Positions 9,183-19,900 of a stretch of DNA of 64,000 nucleotides are shown piece after piece (positions within the stretch are counted from its first letter, which is position 1; each line of letters begins with the position of its first letter). Under the pieces are notes generated by a model, which saw only the letters and a program-made list of their open reading frames with translations, was not told the DNA's origin and ran no database searches. This DNA comes from Sporopachydermia quercuum (lineage: Eukaryota > Ascomycota > Sporopachydermiomycetes > Sporopachydermiales > Sporopachydermiaceae), in contig BCGN01000005.1 in NCBI GenBank assembly GCA_001599295.1, positions 62,001 through 126,000 of the forward strand. Reading direction: 5' to 3'. Made by a program: the position numbers and the translations under genes.

Positions 9183-12035
9183 ATGAAGGTCGCATTTTTT
9201 GCCTGTCTTCTAGCTGCTGTGAACATCGCATTTGCAGCAATTCTAGGAATTGATCTAGGACAGGATTCCCTCAAAGCAGCCATTGTTGCGCCAGGATTAC
9301 CGTTTGAAGTAGTGTTATCACCAGATTCTAAACGTAAAGAGGCAAATGCAGTGGTGCTCAAACCATCGGTGATTTCTGGTATCACTGATTATAAATTTGA
9401 AAGAGTGTTTGGTTCTAGAGCTAAAGCATTATGTCCTAGATTTCCTGATACCTGTTATACAGGTTTCAAACCTTTGCTAGGACTGTCATTAGATACAGAT
9501 GACTCTAAGGAAGTGGATACAATTGTTCAGTATGGTAAATACCATCCTTCTGTTGAACTAGTAAGGGAGGACGGAAGAATTGCTTTCAAAAGTAACTATG
9601 GCAATTATACTATTGAAGAGTTATTGGCTATGGAAATACAGGACACTCATACTAGAGCATTAGCTACTTTGAAAAGTAATATCAGAGGTTATAACCTACT
9701 ACGAGATGTTGTAGTAACTATACCCCCTTTTTACACCTCTGCTGCAAGATATGCTGTTCAGGATACTGTTGAGATAGCTGGCTTGAAAGAAGTGAACATG
9801 GTGGATGATGGTGTTGCTGTAGCATTGAATTTCATACAATCCAAAAACTGGAATGAGCTGCTGAACGATAAAGAGCCACATCACCAGGTGGTTTTCGATA
9901 TGGGAAGCGGTTCTGCTGTTGCTACTTTGTTTTCCTATAGAGCTAGTGATGATGATTCTATTGTTATTGATATCCAAGGTGTTGGATACGATCAGTCGTT
10001 AGGTGGTGACTTATTAACTTACCGCATTCAAGAAATTCTTGCTGAAAATTTTTTAAAACAACATAGAGAATCAACTACTCATAAAAGTCCGAATTATATT
10101 TCCACTGAGAATTTCTATGCTAATAATAAAGCATTAACTAGACTATGGCTTGAATCAGAGAAAGTGAAACTAGTTCTTTCAGCTAATAACGAGGCATTTG
10201 TTTCTATTGAATCTTTGTTTAGCGATATAGATTTCAAAACAAAGATATCTAGGGCAGATTTTGAAGACAGTATTGAAGATATTGTTCCTAGATTACGGAA
10301 CGTGATTCTTGAGGCTGTTGATAAACAATTAGATCCTAGTAATAAAGTGTCATGGAACGATATTGAATCAATTATTCTCATGGGAGGCTCCACTAGAGTT
10401 CCATTTGTTCAGAAACAGATTTCCGACGTATTGAAAGGTGTCAATGCTCCTACTGTCATTGCTAAGAATATTAATACTGATGAAGCAGGTGTCATGGGAG
10501 CTACATTACGTGGTGTTGCTGTGTCTAAGATGTTCAAAGCAAAGAGCATCCAAGTAGTTGATAGAACATTAGTTGATTATTCTATTGAGTATTTGAATAA
10601 CACCAACAATGTGTCTTCTGTTGTGTTCCCAAGAGGGACACCTACTGGAAGCATACAGACACTCAATTTTACTATTCCTCAGGATAAACTTAGCAAATCT
10701 GCTGCAATCAATCCTTTATCTATTGATTTATATGAGAACAATAAACATATCGCCAAGTTTTCTGTTGGAGAGATCGACAAGCAATTGAAAAAACTGTTGA
10801 ACTCTTCTGCTTATGAACAAGCCAAGAATAAGGATATTACGGTAGAGGTGTCTCTCAAACTTGACTATGATAAGCTGGTTGTCGTTGATGAGGTCGTTGC
10901 TAGGATTGAAAAGCCTTCTGGTGGATTTCTTGGCAGATTACTAGGTAAATCTAATGATAATAAAGATTCAGAGGGAGCATCCAGCGAAGAATCAAACGGC
11001 AACGATGCTGAGGATGCTGGGGATGCTGAAGGTGAAACCACATCTACTTCCACAGCAACAGAATCAANTGCTTCAGGTATTACTACTCAAAAATTAACTG
11101 CTGATATCAAATATCTTCCCCATTCAGGACCACTTCCTAAAGCTGTTATTTTTGATTCTAAACAGAAACTACGTGATTTGGACAAGAAAGAACAAGAACG
11201 CATAGCAAGGGAAGAAGCCTTGAACGATTTAGAGAATTATATCTACAATCTACGTGATTACCTTGACTCGGATGAAATGTTACATGAGAAACTGGTGGAT
11301 GAGATCAATACAATCAAGAAAGCATTATCAGGGTTCACTGAATGGTTGGAAGATCACTCTGAAAGTGCGACTTTGAGAGAACTGCAAAAGAGAATCAGAG
11401 AATTATTAACGTTACATCAAAATGCGATTGCCAGAGCAAAAGAAGTACTACAGCCTGACAACTATCTAGAAGAGATGTTAGATGAGGCAGCGAACGTTCT
11501 TGCAAGTTTAGAACAAACGACGTTGAAAGCAAAGAAAGATGTGGCCAAATTTGAATCTGAGCTTGGCAAACAAGGATTGAGTCTAAAGGAGTTCAACGAT
11601 GTTACCAATGCCAAAGAAAGGTTCAAAGACGTTTTCATTGAGCTGGAATTTGTTGATCAGCTTATTGAAGAAACTGGAGTACAATTGGATGAGCTGAGAG
11701 CTTTAGTTCAAAGAATTATTGAAAAACAAAAGCAAGAAAGTGAACATAGCCATGACCACGGCTCTGAGCATGATCGTGATCATCAAGACGTAACAGACGA
11801 AGTACTGGACTCCGCTATTGAAAAGATATCCAAACTGATTGAGGAAGCAAAAAGTATGAAAGAAAAAGTATCTGCTTTCTATAAGTCTACGTACATTAGT
11901 AAGTCCAGAGGATATTTAAAGAGTTACATCAAAAAGAAAGCTGCACAACAGAAGGGAAAGCCAAAGGAGAAAGAAGCGAAGGAAGAAGCAAAAGAAGAAG
12001 AACAAGATGATCAAGTATCACACGATGAATTGTGA
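9183..12035 (+). CDS. LHS1: ER-lumenal Hsp70-related chaperone Lhs1 (GRP170/HYOU1 family)
   Basis: Lhs1 is the nucleotide exchange factor and co-chaperone of Kar2/BiP in the ER lumen and helps translocation and folding. The 950-residue precursor starts with a cleavable signal peptide (about 1-18, hydrophobic, ending A-F-A). The Hsp70 ATPase domain follows: phosphate-1 motif ILGIDLGQDS at 20-29, phosphate-2 motif DMGSGSAVATLF near 239-250 and adenosine motif LMGGSTRVPF near 399. A beta-sandwich with an acidic Ser/Glu/Asp loop (about 590-635) precedes the long C-terminal helical domain of Grp170 proteins. The protein ends in HDEL, the ER retrieval signal. S. cerevisiae Lhs1 is 881 residues. It is the divergent partner of MUD2, a conserved arrangement. 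Confidence 0.95.
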   Translation: MKVAFFACLLAAVNIAFAAILGIDLGQDSLKAAIVAPGLPFEVVLSPDSKRKEANAVVLKPSVISGITDYKFERVFGSRAKALCPRFPDTCYTGFKPLLGLSLDTDDSKEVDTIVQYGKYHPSVELVREDGRIAFKSNYGNYTIEELLAMEIQDTHTRALATLKSNIRGYNLLRDVVVTIPPFYTSAARYAVQDTVEIAGLKEVNMVDDGVAVALNFIQSKNWNELLNDKEPHHQVVFDMGSGSAVATLFSYRASDDDSIVIDIQGVGYDQSLGGDLLTYRIQEILAENFLKQHRESTTHKSPNYISTENFYANNKALTRLWLESEKVKLVLSANNEAFVSIESLFSDIDFKTKISRADFEDSIEDIVPRLRNVILEAVDKQLDPSNKVSWNDIESIILMGGSTRVPFVQKQISDVLKGVNAPTVIAKNINTDEAGVMGATLRGVAVSKMFKAKSIQVVDRTLVDYSIEYLNNTNNVSSVVFPRGTPTGSIQTLNFTIPQDKLSKSAAINPLSIDLYENNKHIAKFSVGEIDKQLKKLLNSSAYEQAKNKDITVEVSLKLDYDKLVVVDEVVARIEKPSGGFLGRLLGKSNDNKDSEGASSEESNGNDAEDAGDAEGETTSTSTATESXASGITTQKLTADIKYLPHSGPLPKAVIFDSKQKLRDLDKKEQERIAREEALNDLENYIYNLRDYLDSDEMLHEKLVDEINTIKKALSGFTEWLEDHSESATLRELQKRIRELLTLHQNAIARAKEVLQPDNYLEEMLDEAANVLASLEQTTLKAKKDVAKFESELGKQGLSLKEFNDVTNAKERFKDVFIELEFVDQLIEETGVQLDELRALVQRIIEKQKQESEHSHDHGSEHDRDHQDVTDEVLDSAIEKISKLIEEAKSMKEKVSAFYKSTYISKSRGYLKSYIKKKAAQQKGKPKEKEAKEEAKEEEQDDQVSHDEL

Positions 12036-12829
12036 TGCAATTTAACTGATTTGTAAGTAAATTTGTATAGAAGTTTTGTTTGGTTGATAACAAACGTGAT
12101 AAATAGGAGTAATAGTTCAATTTGTTGAGATAAATAATAAGGTTTGTATATCATGCAATATCTATGCAATAATGGAAATAAGGTTGAACTTATGCCATGC
12201 CGAACCAAGCATTTACCAGAGCACCTTGCTGGCTGAACTTTTCATTTGCTTAAAGAGACCATAATTCTTTAGACTCCTTTTCGGTTACTATTCTCTACCT
12301 TTATTCATGTCATTTTCACCGGCAAATTATGATATATAATATATAATTCAACTCTCACAGAATCTTTCCTTTCCTATCCTTTTCATCACCCGTCCACGGT
12401 TCAATCTTGATGCTCTTCACCGCCACTTCACGTCTCCTTTCTACACTTTGTCTCAGATACCTTTCTTAGAGCTTCCTGTTTTCGCTGGCTCACAAACGTT
12501 TACTCTCTGGCAATTTCTCAACAGCTCTTTCCAATCAGCGATCATATTCGAGCAATCATCAGTTGATTCTGTTTACTGTGGATGTTTACATTTGGCTTCC
12601 AAGTAGTTAAAAGGTTTAAAAGATACTTTAGAACCCCAAAACCGTAGCTGCAAAACATAGCTAGCCGCTGCTTTGTACATCACAAAACGGTTTCACTGAT
12701 AGGTACTTGATCTGCATTCGTTATTCTTTGATTATAAATATTAATGAAATACTAACTGCTAACGCTTGATCGACTGTTATTTGATTTCCAAAGCACTTTC
12801 CTCAATTGACTATATCATACTTGCTTGAA
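12036..12829. other. Intergenic LHS1 / unknown gene, with a TACTAAC element near the next start
   Basis: The LHS1 3' flank and the promoter of the next plus-strand gene share 0.8 kb. A perfect branch-site sequence TACTAAC at 12750-12756 lies 74 bases before the next ATG, followed by possible acceptors (CAAAG near 12793). A 5' UTR intron is possible, but I could not find a convincing GTATGT or GTAAGT donor upstream. Confidence 0.5.
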
Positions 12830-14821
12830 ATGGCTGACAATGAGACCATCAAACCAACCAGTGTTCCCAATGATGGAGAGCAAGCTAAGAAGAAGAAACG
12901 TCCTAGAAAAAGAAAACCAAAAGCTTCAGTTGTTGCGTCAACTAACGGAAATGCTGATTTTTCAGAAAATAATGGAAACGATGCTGTTTCCGGCGGTAGC
13001 AAAGAAAATAATGATTCCAATGGCAAATCCGGTAAAACTCGTAGCTCCAGATCATCTAATAAGACCTCTAACAGCCCTAAAAGCTCTAACCACAGATTCT
13101 CAAAGAAGGAAACGTACATAGTCTCATTGATCCGCCATTATAAACCAGAAACAATAAATGGAGTGAAAATCAACTATTTGGATATTCCAGCAAACGAAAA
13201 TTCAATTAATTCGCTTGCTTCTTATGGTATAGAATTCAGATCTGATATTGATTACTCTTTCAGTATAAGAATGAAACCAAGTGATCCAGAATTCCCATAC
13301 GAATTAGACACGCTGCACTTCCAATTGCTCCTTCCGGGCAGTTGCGAGTTAGTAAATAAAGCTCCTTTCAATCTGGTCGATTTACTGATCAATCAAGCTA
13401 ATAAATTCCTTAGTGGTGCTCATGATATACAGCTTAATAGTACTACTTACAGTGCGAAAAGAATAAAAGGTATAAGGAAAGACCTAGTAATCCCGAAGCT
13501 AGTCTCAAGAGTAAACAGCTTCCAACAGAACTTATTTGATCCCATCAGCCTACCAAGAATTGTTGTCCTCAATGATAATATACCTAAAGGGTTCTCTGCT
13601 AATATTGAGCTAGGATTCAAGCAGCTGGCTAAGGAAGTAATCATCAGTAAGGTGTTTTATCCCGGAAACGTATCGCCTGATGATAGAAACGCAGTGTTTG
13701 AATTCATCCGGATGATAGAAAACTATCTGAACTCGAATTCGCAAGCTGATTTAAAGGCTAATGATGATTTTATATCATTTCAGCGTCAAGACTTAGAATA
13801 TTTGAATGCTTTATATAATGCGATATTTTTCAACTCTCGGAAGTCACGTGGGAGGTCGTGTAGCGCCGGTGAATGTTTCATTTTGAAAGACATGATTGAT
13901 TTGTTGAATCAAAGGCTAGAAGAGTTTTTATCAAGAAAGGAAAGCAGGACCATTAAAATAGTTACTAGGAAGAAAGGCAAAGGCGAGAAGGAAAAGCGGG
14001 ATAATGAACAGCAGGAGAATAATAATAGCAACGGCAAAAATGACAGCGTTATCTATAACAATAATCAACCAGATGAAAGTAGTAACATAACCAATCTTCG
14101 GGTTCCTAGAACAAGTCGGTTGGTTCCTCCTGCTACAGATGAATCAAGAGAAATATTACATAGTGAATTAAGGATTTTAAGAAGCAGATTGAAAATGACT
14201 TTGTTTAAAGATGATTATAAAGCATATGTGTATCGTGTGAAGTTCAAGTATATTTCAAACAACAGTGCTAATACTGAATTGTCTCTGATAACTCCTAATG
14301 ATGATGTGAATTTAATAATAACTAATGAGTCAAGGTTTCATGATAAGGATTTTTTACTGCACTATGTTAGTTCACATGAAATAACATTTGATTTGCGCAT
14401 ACCAAAGAATTATAATCTTGTTCCATGCCAAATATTCATACCATTACATCAGTTTGAAAGCTTGGGAATTGAAGAGGAAATCAGAAAGATAATCNTTGAC
14501 AAAGTACAAGCTATTGAGACCAACTTCAACTCAAAGGTTCTGAGTAAAAGATTTTTTGCTGCCAATAAACATAAGAGGGTTGGGGATTCTGATGCCAGCG
14601 GAGAGGAAACTGTCGACGAAGCGGTCCGCAACCTTGAGGAAGAGTTTGTTTATCTGTTTGATCATAACGAGGAGAGTAGGAAAGAAACCGCCGATACTGC
14701 AGGTTATTTCTCATTGCTTGCCCAAGTGAATTTCTTGGCTGAGAATGTAACACTTTTAGCATTGAAGAAGAGCGAATTCACTAAAATGATGAGTTTCTAC
14801 ATTTTTGATAGTTATCATTAG
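12830..14821 (+). CDS. Unrecognised large protein, probably conserved among fungi
   Basis: I do not recognise this 663-residue protein. The first ATG in the frame is at 12830; the frame is open for eight codons before it but from a TTG. Residues 1-95 are Lys/Asn/Ser-rich and disordered. From about 98 (ETYIVSLIRHYKPETINGVK) to 300 the sequence is globular, with a stretch PFNLVDLLINQANKFL and then IVVLNDNIPKGFSANIELGF that reminds me of RWD-like domains, though this is only an impression. A charged linker (about 385-425) leads to a second globular part ending in a long C-terminal helix. In S. cerevisiae the gene after LHS1 is STB6 (YKL072W), also on the same strand; I cannot tell from memory whether this protein is its counterpart. 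Confidence 0.8.
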   Translation: MADNETIKPTSVPNDGEQAKKKKRPRKRKPKASVVASTNGNADFSENNGNDAVSGGSKENNDSNGKSGKTRSSRSSNKTSNSPKSSNHRFSKKETYIVSLIRHYKPETINGVKINYLDIPANENSINSLASYGIEFRSDIDYSFSIRMKPSDPEFPYELDTLHFQLLLPGSCELVNKAPFNLVDLLINQANKFLSGAHDIQLNSTTYSAKRIKGIRKDLVIPKLVSRVNSFQQNLFDPISLPRIVVLNDNIPKGFSANIELGFKQLAKEVIISKVFYPGNVSPDDRNAVFEFIRMIENYLNSNSQADLKANDDFISFQRQDLEYLNALYNAIFFNSRKSRGRSCSAGECFILKDMIDLLNQRLEEFLSRKESRTIKIVTRKKGKGEKEKRDNEQQENNNSNGKNDSVIYNNNQPDESSNITNLRVPRTSRLVPPATDESREILHSELRILRSRLKMTLFKDDYKAYVYRVKFKYISNNSANTELSLITPNDDVNLIITNESRFHDKDFLLHYVSSHEITFDLRIPKNYNLVPCQIFIPLHQFESLGIEEEIRKIIXDKVQAIETNFNSKVLSKRFFAANKHKRVGDSDASGEETVDEAVRNLEEEFVYLFDHNEESRKETADTAGYFSLLAQVNFLAENVTLLALKKSEFTKMMSFYIFDSYH

Positions 14822-16901
14822 AGATGAAGAGCAATTAGTGATAACTGGCAGATACAAGTAGTTAATGAGCTGGATAACATGACGTTGGTTTCATTTATGA
14901 ACTTCTATTTCAATTCCCGATGGGATTTGATCNTAACTTGTACTGTGAACATCTACTTATACACGCATATGACCAAAATATGGAGTAGTTGTTGAGACTA
15001 CATATGCATATGGGCAACATTATATATATCTTACTGCAATGAATACACAGTTTAAGAAATATACATTAACTATAGTTCTAAACTTCTAGAAGGAATGGAT
15101 GAATCAATTATATTCTATACATATGAGAGAGGCACTCTACTGTTCTTTCTTCTAAGCACTAAATGACACTTTACCGAAATGATGATACTTTGCCTATCAT
15201 TGCTAAATGAAGGCTGGATAGAGTAAATTTATGTTCATTGTGTTAAAGTTTGAATGAAATTAAACTTTATTCCTATATTGGGTCCATTTACGAAGCTTTA
15301 TGCATCATAGCTCAAATCTTAAATGTTTAGCGAAATATTCCGCTTTAATTCGGTGTCGATGGAAGATTCCTACAGATCCTTGATATCAAGATCTGAATAA
15401 ATGTAGTTAAACTTTTACTAATGATGAGATTTCGTTCATGACCTGTTGTACTTGCAAATATAAAGTCGGATGGCTAGGATCAATTATCAATTATCGTGCA
15501 CAAAGAACGCAATAGCCTTAATAGTCTCAGTTTCAGCATTTACAGGAATGCCCTTCGAACATTAGAGTTTGGATGTATGAAAGGTTGAGAGAATACTCTG
15601 AATAAAAAACTGGTTGATTTTCTAGTATTCCCATTCTTCGATATTGGTGAAAGAATAATAAATAAACCAAACGTCTTAGTTTGGGTCCATGCAAGCTTTT
15701 TTTCAGTGTTGATGGAATATGTATGAAATAGGGTAAATCTTTTGGCTTTATAAGCATTATGCTGGTTTTAGTCAAGTTTCACTAGTCTTAAACCTAACAC
15801 TTTTAGCTTTGGGGGTATATGTACTGTGCATACACATGCATTTATGAATAAATAAATTAGCTATAGCTCCTTCGTTCCTTGCAGAAGAAAGTTGCTATAA
15901 TAGCAAACTATATACTATTAGTTGGCTTACACAGCTTCGATAGTTTTATCACCTTCTTCGATTGCTGTTTTCAATTATTCAGTACCACAAAATTATCCAC
16001 TCTTACTTGGGCTGCTGCATAAATGTGCAAATCTCATGCATTAGTGAGGTATCGCTTAGAACCATGCCTATTCTCAATTTACTTATTGAGAAGCCAATCT
16101 TTGCATTTCTGTCGCTAAAAGCAACTGACTATCAATCAACTTTACATTGTATACCTATTCATTTTTATTATAAAACCTGTTCAATTACTACTTTACTTTT
16201 TCTCTCTTTGTCCCATTCTTTCCATTCCTGAAACTTAAAAACCAACTTCAACTTTAATCTTAACCTTATTTTCACTCGCTATTTGTGGAAACTTTATTCG
16301 AACAAATATTCACTTCTTACACTTATTCTTTTCTGCCTTCTTCCCTTCCTTTGAATGGTTGAATATCCTCATTGAAACAATAGCAAAAAAGCAACGGGAT
16401 TTATTTGAAAACAAAAAAATCATCAAGCATAATCAATTAATGATCAGTATGAAATTTCTGGAATTTGCAGTGTTGATTCCATTGGTTCATTACTAGCACT
16501 CAGCATCAATTGATTTGTCTTTGGTGCGGGAAGTAAGCTGGCGAATACTGCTATCATCATTATTCATCAATTCAATTCAATTTAATTCAATAATTGCTAA
16601 TATTGTCGACAAGTACTATGTGTATTACCATTGTTCCTTGTCGATCTACTGATATTGATGGGTATATTCAGTTTCATGATTTCTGCTACAACTGATCTTA
16701 TCATCAAAGAGCACTACCTAATTACATCTACTTGTACTTGATCTCTTGTTCACTAGTGGAGCTATAGAAGGGTATTAATTATTGCTAGTATAAAAAACAC
16801 TTTTTTCGGTTAATAATCGTTGTTTTTTGCCTGGGTTATCGGGAAATTAGTATTCACACCAAATACTATTCACTATTCTTGCCCTCATTACTATTCTTAC
16901 T
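14822..16901. other. Long intergenic region upstream of the formin gene
   Basis: This 2.1-kb stretch holds the 3' flank of the unknown gene and the promoter and leader of the formin gene. Open frames are short and unlike proteins. I see no tRNA, snoRNA boxes or repeat worth naming. Long promoters are usual for polarity and morphogenesis genes. Confidence 0.55.
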
Positions 16902-19900
16902 ATGGAACAATCAAATGACTTAGGTAGCTTAAAGAAAGAACTGGTAGATTCTTTTGAAATTTTGTTGGCAACCGTTGAACCTGATGAAAAATCTATTAGA
17001 AACGTCCAATATGTGAATAATATCATAAGTGGTGTCAATAGCACATCTAGTTTGGGATCTGATGCTGTTACTAACAACAAAGAGAATAGTGAAGAGGAAG
17101 AAGGAACTGGTAATAGTGATAGTTTAACTAGTAGTGAAGAAAACAAGGAGAAAATATTCAATAGTATTCCAAGAAATCCTAATGAGAAAAGTCCAAGTGT
17201 TACTAACGAGAATACTAGAGCTAGATCTTCCTCTCTTCGTAATGAGTTCTCTAAAAGCTTGGTTGATGCAGCATTCACATATGACAACTACAGATCACCA
17301 GAAAAACCAAATAAATGGCCAGATAACAGGAATGAACCTTTAACACCAAAAACCCCTCCCAGAAGATCTACTAGTGGTAGAAATTTAGCTACTTTTACTA
17401 ATACCACGCCTATTCCTAAACCTATGAGATTAGCTCCTAGTCTTATAAAGGTAAGCCCTTTTAAAGGGAAGGTCAGTCCTTTGAGATTATCACCAAATAA
17501 AGATTCAATGGCATCACCAACAAAACCTCCTGGAGAGGAAAATGTTCTCGTTGCTGTGCGGTACGAAGAAATGTCTTCGTCACACGAAGAACCAATAGTG
17601 GTCATGAAACTGCCGAAGGTAAATAGTAAAGAAGCTACTATTGGTAAGCAGAATCAGAACTCTACGACAGGAAAAAAATCCAGCACAGGAATTACAGCAG
17701 GTGCCCCAAGTTCTAGTGCCAAACGACGGGCTAAAGATCCCCATATTGACACTCAATTTGTTGCCCTGTCCTATGATTCAGTGTCAAAAGCAACGAACAA
17801 GCCTTTGATTGTTGATCAGTTACCACTAAATGAGCCGGTGAATAATTCAAATAGCAATAAAGCGGGCCCGGCTTCCAATAGTAATAAATCGAAGAGGAAC
17901 TCATTTATAGTGCCAGATATTTTACCATCTGCTAGTACAGCCAATATCAGCACCCCAACGACTCCTAGAACACCTTCGGATAGCACATTTTCATTATCAT
18001 CGCCAATAAGAAGCAATACATGGGATACAGGTACAACAACTACTACTGCCAGCACTGCCAACAACACTGGCTTTCAAATGCATCATCGTAGAGGTTCTTC
18101 TATAGCCGAAAATAATTCAATTAGTGGAAAAGAGTACTGTAGAAGCAGTAGTAATGTCAGTATAGATGGTAGGGCGTCTATTATTTCCAATGGTTCCAGC
18201 AGTACAGTGGGCTCAAAAGCCAGTGGAAATAGTAATTCTGGTGTCCCAACGGGCGGTTCTGGTACAGGATTTAGCATAGGATTTGGTGGTTCGCCTGGCA
18301 AAGGAAACAGCTCGCGTTTGGTGTCTAGCAAAGGTAAACGGAAATCAATTATCGCTGCTGCGAATTCTATTGTTTCTCCAATTAGAAAGCGGAAGGGAAC
18401 AAATAATGATAACATCAGTAACAGTAATAATAATATTGTGAATACTGTTAATTCTAGCACAGCTTCTAGTACTAGTTCCTCCGCTAGTATAGTATCTACG
18501 ACAGGTGTAACACTCAGCACTATACATTCTTTTACAGGATCTCCTTACACTTCGTCCCCTGTGCCCAACAGAGGCCCTTTCAAACAATCTGCTAGAGCGT
18601 CAAAAGCTATCAAATCAGTGAAACAATCCAATAAAAGCTCTAAAGCTGCTAAATCAACTTCACGGCATTTACCTGAATGGTATGTCAGAAAATTGATCAA
18701 CAATACACTCACCGTGAAACAGTACCATTCCCTTTTTTACCATTTAAATCATGAATCAAATTTCCAATGGAATCTGCAATTCATACAAGCGCAAGGGCAA
18801 ATGGCATTGGCCAAAGTGTTGATGTCATTATTGGTACTGAAGTTCAAAAACAATGACCAGCTAGAAGAGGAGCTGTGTATAATGAAATGTTTGAAAGCTA
18901 CTGTGAATTTACAACAGGGAGCTGATTTCGCATTAGGTATAAAAGGAAATGGTGATAATAGTCTTCCCACTGGTACTTTAGGTACTTCACTCTCTCCTAC
19001 AGAAACAAGAACTCCTGCAACAACTTCAGCTTCTCTGGTTCCTTCAGCTCCTTCTACGCCGAACATAATTATATCTTCTGTTGCAGCAGCTTTGGTCTCC
19101 CCAAGGTTTGAGATCTGTCTCTATGCTACAGAAATTCTAACCTTTCTCTGCTATTGGAAATCACCTCTTGGTCAATTAACCGTCCGAAATGCAATAGAAA
19201 GACTTACCATTACCTATCGTTTACTGTCTGATAACACCAGCGCACATCCTGCTACCCGTCCTATGTCTGTCATATCGAGTTTCGAGCCATGGTTGAAAGC
19301 TGTCGAACAGTTTCTTCGCTCAAGAGGTGTCCTTGGTTCATTGGTTAACAGCAGCAAAGAGTATCGTGATCTAGGTAACTTACGGCAAGAGGAATTGACT
19401 GAATACATTCTTACAACTATGTTTCTGGTCACAGCTTTGACTGCTAGACCAAATGGTGATCCTGGTAGTGATGATATTAGTCTCCTGAAAGAACGGTTGA
19501 TGGTCCGATCAGCCTTAAAAGCAGGCGGATTGGAACGAGTCCTTATGCTGACAAAGGAGTTGGGTAACGACTTGATAAACAAGCAAATCGGTTTATACGA
19601 GGAAGGCTCCATGCAGGATTTGGTTGAATTATTGAAAGGAAATGGGCATCTTGAAGCAGAAGAAGAAGGAGATGAAGAAGAGTTGGAGCTAGAAGGATCT
19701 GAGGATAAAGAAACTTTTGGCTATGATGACTCTAGCATATATGAGAGTTTGTATGAATTATCTGGTACAGCAAACGGTCTCCGCAGAGAAATAATATCTT
19801 CTCCTACAGGGAATACTGTTTCTTCTCCGCCAGTTCTTATTGCTGAAAGAGCCTCTGCAACAGAAGGCACTAAAGCCCATATGAGATCACATTCCAAGCC

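Noticed and set aside
12405-12425. GGTTCAATC resembling a tRNA B box
   Set aside because: No A box lies at the right distance and no cloverleaf forms.
12806-12829. Start of the unknown protein eight codons earlier
   Set aside because: That frame begins with TTG; the first ATG is at 12830 and fits a normal yeast start.
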